A stretch of DNA of 11,551 nt, from NCBI GenBank assembly GCA_016302005.1, contig JAEDOK010000048.1, forward strand, positions 1 through 11,551, read 5' to 3'. The translations under genes and the position numbers were made by a program. Numbering within the stretch: the first letter of the stretch is position 1; every line of letters begins with the position of its first letter. Under the pieces are notes generated by a model, which had not been told where the DNA came from, did no database searches, and saw only the letters and a program-made list of their open reading frames with translations. Positions 7,450-11,551 of this stretch are shown here, piece by piece. This DNA is from Oscillospiraceae bacterium (GTDB lineage: Bacteria > Bacillota_A > Clostridia > Oscillospirales > Oscillospiraceae).

Positions 7450-8616
7450 ATGCAGGAAATGAGCAAAAAAACCCAACATTTTACCGATTCCGTGATACGA
7501 CGCATGACGAGAATCGCGATTGCGAACAATGCCATCAATTTGGCGCAGGGCTTTCCGGACTTTGATCCCCCGAAGAAGTTGACCGACCGTCTTGCAGAGG
7601 TCAGCGCAATCGGCCCGCACCAGTATCCCATCACGATGGGTGCGCCGAACTTCCGCCGCGCGCTGGCAAAAAAGTGCGGGCGTTTTATGGGGCGTACCCT
7701 TGACCCGGAGACGGAGATCGTTGTGACGATCGGCTCGACTGAGGCTATGGTCGATACGCTTTTTGCGTTGACGAATCCCGGAGACAAGGTCATCATGTTC
7801 TCGCCGTATTTTGAGAACTACCGGGCGCAGACCTTGCTTGTCGGTTGCGAGCCGATCTTCGTTCCGCTGATCCCGCCGACCTTCCACTATGATGCCAATG
7901 TGCTCGAGGACGCTTTCAAGCAGGGCGCAAAGGCGATTCTCATCTGCAATCCGTCCAACCCGAGCGGCAAGGTCTTTACCCGCGCGGAGCTGACGCAGAT
8001 CGCGGAGCTTGCTGTTAAGTATGACACCTATGTCATCATGGACGAGGTCTATGAGCACATCGTCTATGCGCCGCATCAGCATATTTATATGAACAGTCTG
8101 CCCGGCATGTGGGAGCGCACCGTCTCCTGCAGTTCTCTGTCCAAGACCTATTCCATCACGGGCTGGCGTCTCGGCTATGCAATCGCGCCGCAGCATATCA
8201 TGGACAAGATCAAGCAGTATCATGACTTTAACACCGTCGGCGCTCCTTCGCCGCTCATGGAGGCAGCGGTCGTCGGTTTGGAAATGCCTGACAGCTATTA
8301 CGAGGAATTCGGCGCACATTACGCCCATATGAAAAAGCTCTTTACCGAGGGCTTGGACCGCATCGGTATCGAGTATACCGACCCGCAGGGCGCGTATTTT
8401 GTTCTCGCCAACATCGGACAGTTCATGAAAAAAGGACAGAGCGATGTGGAATTCTGTGAGGAAATGGCAAAAAAGGTCGGCGTCGCCGTCGTTCCGGGCA
8501 CCTCGTTCTTTATGGAGGATGTGCCGGATATTGTCCGAATGCACTTTGCAAAAAAGGACGAAACGCTCTATGAAGCCCTCAACCGTCTTTCCAATATGAA
8601 ATCAAAAATGGCATAA
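7450..8616 (+). CDS. PLP-dependent aminotransferase, class I/II (KAT/GTK/YbdL-like)
   Basis: A 388-residue fold-type I aminotransferase. The opening INLAQGFPDFDPP is characteristic of the kynurenine/glutamine-K/methionine (YbdL) transaminase branch, which prefers aromatic and sulfur amino acids. Visible PLP residues are Asn170 in CNPSNPSGK, Asp198 and Tyr201 in MDEVYEH, Lys232 in SSLSKTYSITGWRLGYA (Schiff base), and Arg363 in VRMHF (substrate carboxylate). The start at 7450 has GAGG (7438-7441) eight bases upstream; an in-frame ATG at 7459 lacks a site. It follows the ACT gene by 21 bases and is the last gene before the terminator. In this operon it most likely interconverts arylpyruvates and Phe, Tyr or Trp, linking IorAB to the amino-acid pool (inference from family and context). 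Preferred amino donor unknown. Confidence 0.93.
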   Translation: MQEMSKKTQHFTDSVIRRMTRIAIANNAINLAQGFPDFDPPKKLTDRLAEVSAIGPHQYPITMGAPNFRRALAKKCGRFMGRTLDPETEIVVTIGSTEAMVDTLFALTNPGDKVIMFSPYFENYRAQTLLVGCEPIFVPLIPPTFHYDANVLEDAFKQGAKAILICNPSNPSGKVFTRAELTQIAELAVKYDTYVIMDEVYEHIVYAPHQHIYMNSLPGMWERTVSCSSLSKTYSITGWRLGYAIAPQHIMDKIKQYHDFNTVGAPSPLMEAAVVGLEMPDSYYEEFGAHYAHMKKLFTEGLDRIGIEYTDPQGAYFVLANIGQFMKKGQSDVEFCEEMAKKVGVAVVPGTSFFMEDVPDIVRMHFAKKDETLYEALNRLSNMKSKMA

Positions 8617-8621
8617 TAGAA

Positions 8622-8656
8622 ACGACCGCCCGGGTTTTCCGAGCGGTCGTATTTTT
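8622..8656 (+). terminator. Rho-independent terminator, probably shared by the convergent genes
   Basis: The arms ACGACCGC (8622-8629) and GCGGTCGT (8643-8650) pair perfectly. The stem continues, after one C-A mismatch, with CGG/CCG around a GTTTT loop, and ATTTTT follows (8651-8656). It starts six bases after the aminotransferase stop. On the minus strand the same stem is followed by TTCTATTAT, so it may also end the surface-protein transcript, whose stop is at 8667, though more weakly. Confidence 0.9.
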
Positions 8657-8666
8657 CGGTTTTAAA

Positions 8667-11551
8667 CTATTTTTCCAGCAGTCGCATCAGGATTGTTGCG
8701 ATCTCTGCGCGTGTTGCGCTCTCCTGCGGGAGGAGCTTGCCGTCGCTGCCGACGATCAATCCCTCGGCAACCGCCCAATTCAAGGCATCGAACGCATAGC
8801 CGCTGATCTTGTCTGCGTCAGGGAACGCACTCAATTTGTTCTCCTTGACCGCTACAGACTTGGTATAGCGATAGAGAAGCGCTGCGATCTGCTCACGGGT
8901 TACCGGGCTGTCCGGTGCGAAGCTCGTCGGTGTGACGCCGTTGACAATGCCGTTCATTGACGCCCATGCAACCGCGTCGGAATACCACTGCCCGTCGCTG
9001 ACATCCGTGAATGGGTGCTTCCCTTCCACCTGCGGCTCCCCGGCGACTCGGTAGAGAACGGTAACGAGCCGAGCACGCGTCACGGTTCCTTCCGGGTCAA
9101 AGCTCGCGGCGCTGACGCCCTTCATGAGACTGTATTTTATCATGTAGTCTACAGAATCATGATACCATGCGTTTTTTGGAACATCGGTCAGCTTTCCGCT
9201 CGGACAGGTGAGGGAAGGTATGGTTTCCTCCTCGGAAGTGCCGCACACGGTGCAGAAGCGTGTTTGCTTGCCATTCTTCGTGCAGGTCGGCGCTTCCGCG
9301 ACATTCCACGCCCCGAAGCTGTGACCCATTGCAGGAACAGATTCTTGTGCATCGAGGATCGCATTACAGACGGAGCAATGTTTTCCCTCGGTCTTGCCGC
9401 CGTTTGTGCAGCTTGCAGGAACAGCGGGATCGATCACCACCATGTGTCCCATAGGCTGAATGAGGGTATCTTGCAGTGTGATCTCGGTCATGCCTGCTGC
9501 GTCGCGATAGTACTTTCCGCAAGTGGAGCAGATCCAGTAGGCAGTATTGCCGCATTCCGTGCAGGTCGGTGCTTTTTCTGCAACCGCCGTAAGCTGATGC
9601 CCGTTTTCGGTTACGGTAACAATGCACTGACTGTAGGTGTGATTTTCGTCACCCGTGTACAGGATATAAGTACCCACCTGATCAAAAGTGGTTGACAGCT
9701 TGCCGTCCTGATTTGTTTTTCCTACCTCCGTTCCTGCGCAGAACACCGAAATATTGGACTGCGCCATTGCGGAGGAGCCGACCATCTGATAGACGGTTAC
9801 GCTGAATTCCTCCCCCGCAGCTACGGTGAGCGCAGCTTCATGGAGCCAGACATTGTACTTATATCCGTAGAAGCTGTCTGCGGCTGTGGTCATCTCATTG
9901 GCAAACACGCCATAAATGCCACCGTCTTCAACAAGCGTTGAAAGCGTGGACGCGGTGTCATATTCACCGTTGACGAAGAAATACTGGCCCCAGTAGGGAA
10001 CCTTCGCATTGGCAGCCTCGAAGGCCTCGTCGCCGTGCAGCGAGTCGATATAGCCGTAGTTGCTGACGGTCAGCGAATATGTCTCGCCGAAGCCGAGTTG
10101 CAATACCTCTGCCACGGTCTTATCGGAGGTCGTTTCAAAGGTGCGATCAATTGCACCGACCTCATTTACACCGGTCAGACGGACCGTTACCGTAACCAAT
10201 GTGGGGGGCTGTTCACCATCGGGATTCGCGCCGTCCGTTCCGAGTACGGTCATTGTTGCGGAAACCTTTTGCCCAACAAGCTTTGAGAAATATTCGTCAT
10301 ACCACTTACCGCTGACGGTCTCGGCGTATTTCGCATAAGTCTCATGCTCCAAAACGCTCTCGACCGTGACGGCTGTGTTGTATTTCGGAACCGTCAGAAG
10401 AAGCGTCTCGTGTGCGATCACTGACGGTACGCTCGACTTGAATTTGTTGTATTGCTCCTGTCCGCCGACAACGGAGAAATCTGCCATATCGCCCGCGACG
10501 ATGCCCGTTTGCAGGCAGTCGTTCACGGCATATGCCCAACGGAGCGAGCCGTCGGCATTGCGCGTGACCTCCTTGAACGGATGCAGGCTTTCGCTGACAC
10601 TGTAGCAGGAATCGTTTGCGCCGTCGTTGATGCCGTCCCAATAGTGCGCTTTTGCTTCCTCCATCAGCACAAGGGCATCGTCCAGCTCTTCCACCGTCAG
10701 CGGTATGACCGTCAGCTCGATCGTCTTGCTCACGCTGACTGCCTTTTCCTTGTGCTGCATTGTGACCGTAAGTATCACGGAAGCAGGAGCCTCATCCGGC
10801 ATCGGCTGATAGACCACTGCGCGATAGCCGTTCACCCGAATGACTGAATCGTTGCTTGAAGTTACGGTAAAGCGATAGGCGCTATAGTCTTCGATCCCTA
10901 TTTTTGCGGGCGTCAGAAGTTGAATATCTCCGCGTACCGCCAACGGGTCGATTGGTTGCTTGTTGACAATATAGGTGAGCTTTTCCGTAAGATAGCATTC
11001 ATCCAGCGACTGCTGCATCTGTGCGCGCAGCGGTTCGAGATCCTCTGCCAAAACGGTCAAGTCAAAAGGCGTCATCTCCAAAGTGCCGTCATTCAACACA
11101 AAGGTCAGCGTCGGCGTGAGGGAGACAGAAGTGTTCTCAGACGGTGCGCGCACCTGTGCCGTAAGGGTATCAGAAACGGCATCGCCGGTGATCTCGATGA
11201 TTTCGGCGCTGCTTGCCCACGCCACCGTGACATAGGGATAAGCGCTCAGACGCTGCGGCAGAAGCATATTCTGTGTGATATGATCCTGATCCGTGTTTTC
11301 CCCACAGAAGGAGTCAAAGGTGATGCACTGTGCCGCCGAGGAAAGGTACGCCGATACCGCCTCCCGATCCCATTCCAAATGCACCGTGACAGTGACGCTG
11401 CGGTTCTGACCGCCCAGCGACAGCTGAAGCTGAATATCGTGAATTATCGCGCCGCGAACCGCAAAGGTAAGGCTTGTCGGGTCGGTGCTGAAATAGGTGA
11501 TATCGCCGTTTTCCGCGATGCCTGCTTCACAGGTGAGATCGGCGGGGTAGG
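8667..11551 (-). CDS. Large secreted surface protein with Ig-like, Cys-repeat and SLH domains (5' end outside window)
   Basis: At least 960 residues, still open at the right edge. A GTG at 11384 can look like a start, but the frame runs on without a stop for 55 more codons of similar Ig-like sequence, so it is an internal Val. In protein order: two or more atypical bacterial Ig-like units (for example TSSNDSVIRVNGYRAVVY near 10830, ending IELTVI), a mixed region (KAHYWDGINDGAND, near 10650), a stretch resembling DUF4430 (PYWGQYFFVNGEYDTAST, near 9975), three Cys-rich repeats at about 9572-9491, 9423-9358 and 9297-9238, and three C-terminal SLH domains (about 9198-9045, 9015-8855, 8837-8670) with TRAR, TREQ and TRAE motifs. 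SLH domains bind secondary cell-wall polymer, so the protein should be exported and wall-attached. The signal peptide would lie outside the window. Ligand or function is unknown; adhesion or wall structure is possible. Convergent to the operon and not obviously related to it. Confidence 0.88.
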   Translation of the reverse strand, partial: YPADLTCEAGIAENGDITYFSTDPTSLTFAVRGAIIHDIQLQLSLGGQNRSVTVTVHLEWDREAVSAYLSSAAQCITFDSFCGENTDQDHITQNMLLPQRLSAYPYVTVAWASSAEIIEITGDAVSDTLTAQVRAPSENTSVSLTPTLTFVLNDGTLEMTPFDLTVLAEDLEPLRAQMQQSLDECYLTEKLTYIVNKQPIDPLAVRGDIQLLTPAKIGIEDYSAYRFTVTSSNDSVIRVNGYRAVVYQPMPDEAPASVILTVTMQHKEKAVSVSKTIELTVIPLTVEELDDALVLMEEAKAHYWDGINDGANDSCYSVSESLHPFKEVTRNADGSLRWAYAVNDCLQTGIVAGDMADFSVVGGQEQYNKFKSSVPSVIAHETLLLTVPKYNTAVTVESVLEHETYAKYAETVSGKWYDEYFSKLVGQKVSATMTVLGTDGANPDGEQPPTLVTVTVRLTGVNEVGAIDRTFETTSDKTVAEVLQLGFGETYSLTVSNYGYIDSLHGDEAFEAANAKVPYWGQYFFVNGEYDTASTLSTLVEDGGIYGVFANEMTTAADSFYGYKYNVWLHEAALTVAAGEEFSVTVYQMVGSSAMAQSNISVFCAGTEVGKTNQDGKLSTTFDQVGTYILYTGDENHTYSQCIVTVTENGHQLTAVAEKAPTCTECGNTAYWICSTCGKYYRDAAGMTEITLQDTLIQPMGHMVVIDPAVPASCTNGGKTEGKHCSVCNAILDAQESVPAMGHSFGAWNVAEAPTCTKNGKQTRFCTVCGTSEEETIPSLTCPSGKLTDVPKNAWYHDSVDYMIKYSLMKGVSAASFDPEGTVTRARLVTVLYRVAGEPQVEGKHPFTDVSDGQWYSDAVAWASMNGIVNGVTPTSFAPDSPVTREQIAALLYRYTKSVAVKENKLSAFPDADKISGYAFDALNWAVAEGLIVGSDGKLLPQESATRAEIATILMRLLEK

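Noticed and set aside
7024..8544. Long open frame of 506 codons on the minus strand across the ACT and aminotransferase genes
   Set aside because: It spans two clearly real plus-strand genes with complete family motifs, has no recognisable domain, and is rich in His, Arg and Asp as expected of an antisense shadow in GC-rich coding DNA.
9238..9572. Cys-x2-Cys repeats as a DNA-binding zinc finger or rubredoxin-like domain
   Set aside because: They lie in a secreted, SLH-anchored protein with Ig-like domains, and repeats two and three have only three cysteines, so an intracellular nucleic-acid role is not credible.
9015..9695. Plus-strand open frame of 226 codons opposite the Cys-repeat/SLH region
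   Set aside because: The minus strand there encodes well-defined SLH and Cys-repeat sequence; the plus frame has no recognisable features.

Overview
The window most likely comes from an anaerobic, moderately GC-rich member of the Firmicutes, of the gut Clostridia / Oscillospiraceae type. Three things point there: a ferredoxin-dependent 2-oxoacid oxidoreductase, strong AGGAGG-type ribosome binding sites, and a large secreted protein with C-terminal SLH (S-layer homology) domains, atypical Ig-like domains and Cys-x2-Cys repeats. This placement is inferred from gene content; no taxonomic marker gene is present.

Positions 52-8616 hold seven closely spaced plus-strand genes: a general AMP-forming acyl-CoA ligase, a sodium:solute symporter (SSS family), iorA and iorB (indolepyruvate/arylpyruvate:ferredoxin oxidoreductase; the genes overlap by ATGA), a PaaK-type phenylacetate-CoA ligase, a small protein made of two ACT domains, and a fold-type I PLP aminotransferase of the KAT/GTK/YbdL kind. 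A good sigma70-type promoter lies between the symporter and iorA, so iorAB-paaK-ACT-aminotransferase can be its own unit while also receiving read-through. A perfect 10-bp hairpin sits at the iorB/paaK junction. A strong intrinsic terminator at 8622-8656 closes the operon.

Together the genes describe interconversion of aryl acids and aromatic amino acids: aryl acid (phenylacetate, indoleacetate or similar) <-> aryl-acetyl-CoA (ligase) <-> arylpyruvate (IorAB) <-> aromatic amino acid (aminotransferase). A candidate importer is present, the ligases are AMP-forming, and an ACT protein could sense an aromatic amino acid. I therefore favour the assimilatory reading: aryl acids are scavenged and reductively carboxylated to make Phe/Tyr/Trp, as known in methanogens. 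The fermentative direction, amino acid to aryl acid, cannot be excluded from sequence.

Positions 8667-11551 hold one convergent minus-strand gene for a large cell-surface protein. It remains open at the right window edge, so its N-terminus lies outside the window. No stretch longer than 300 bases lacks a gene. I saw no RNA genes, mobile elements or CRISPR arrays.
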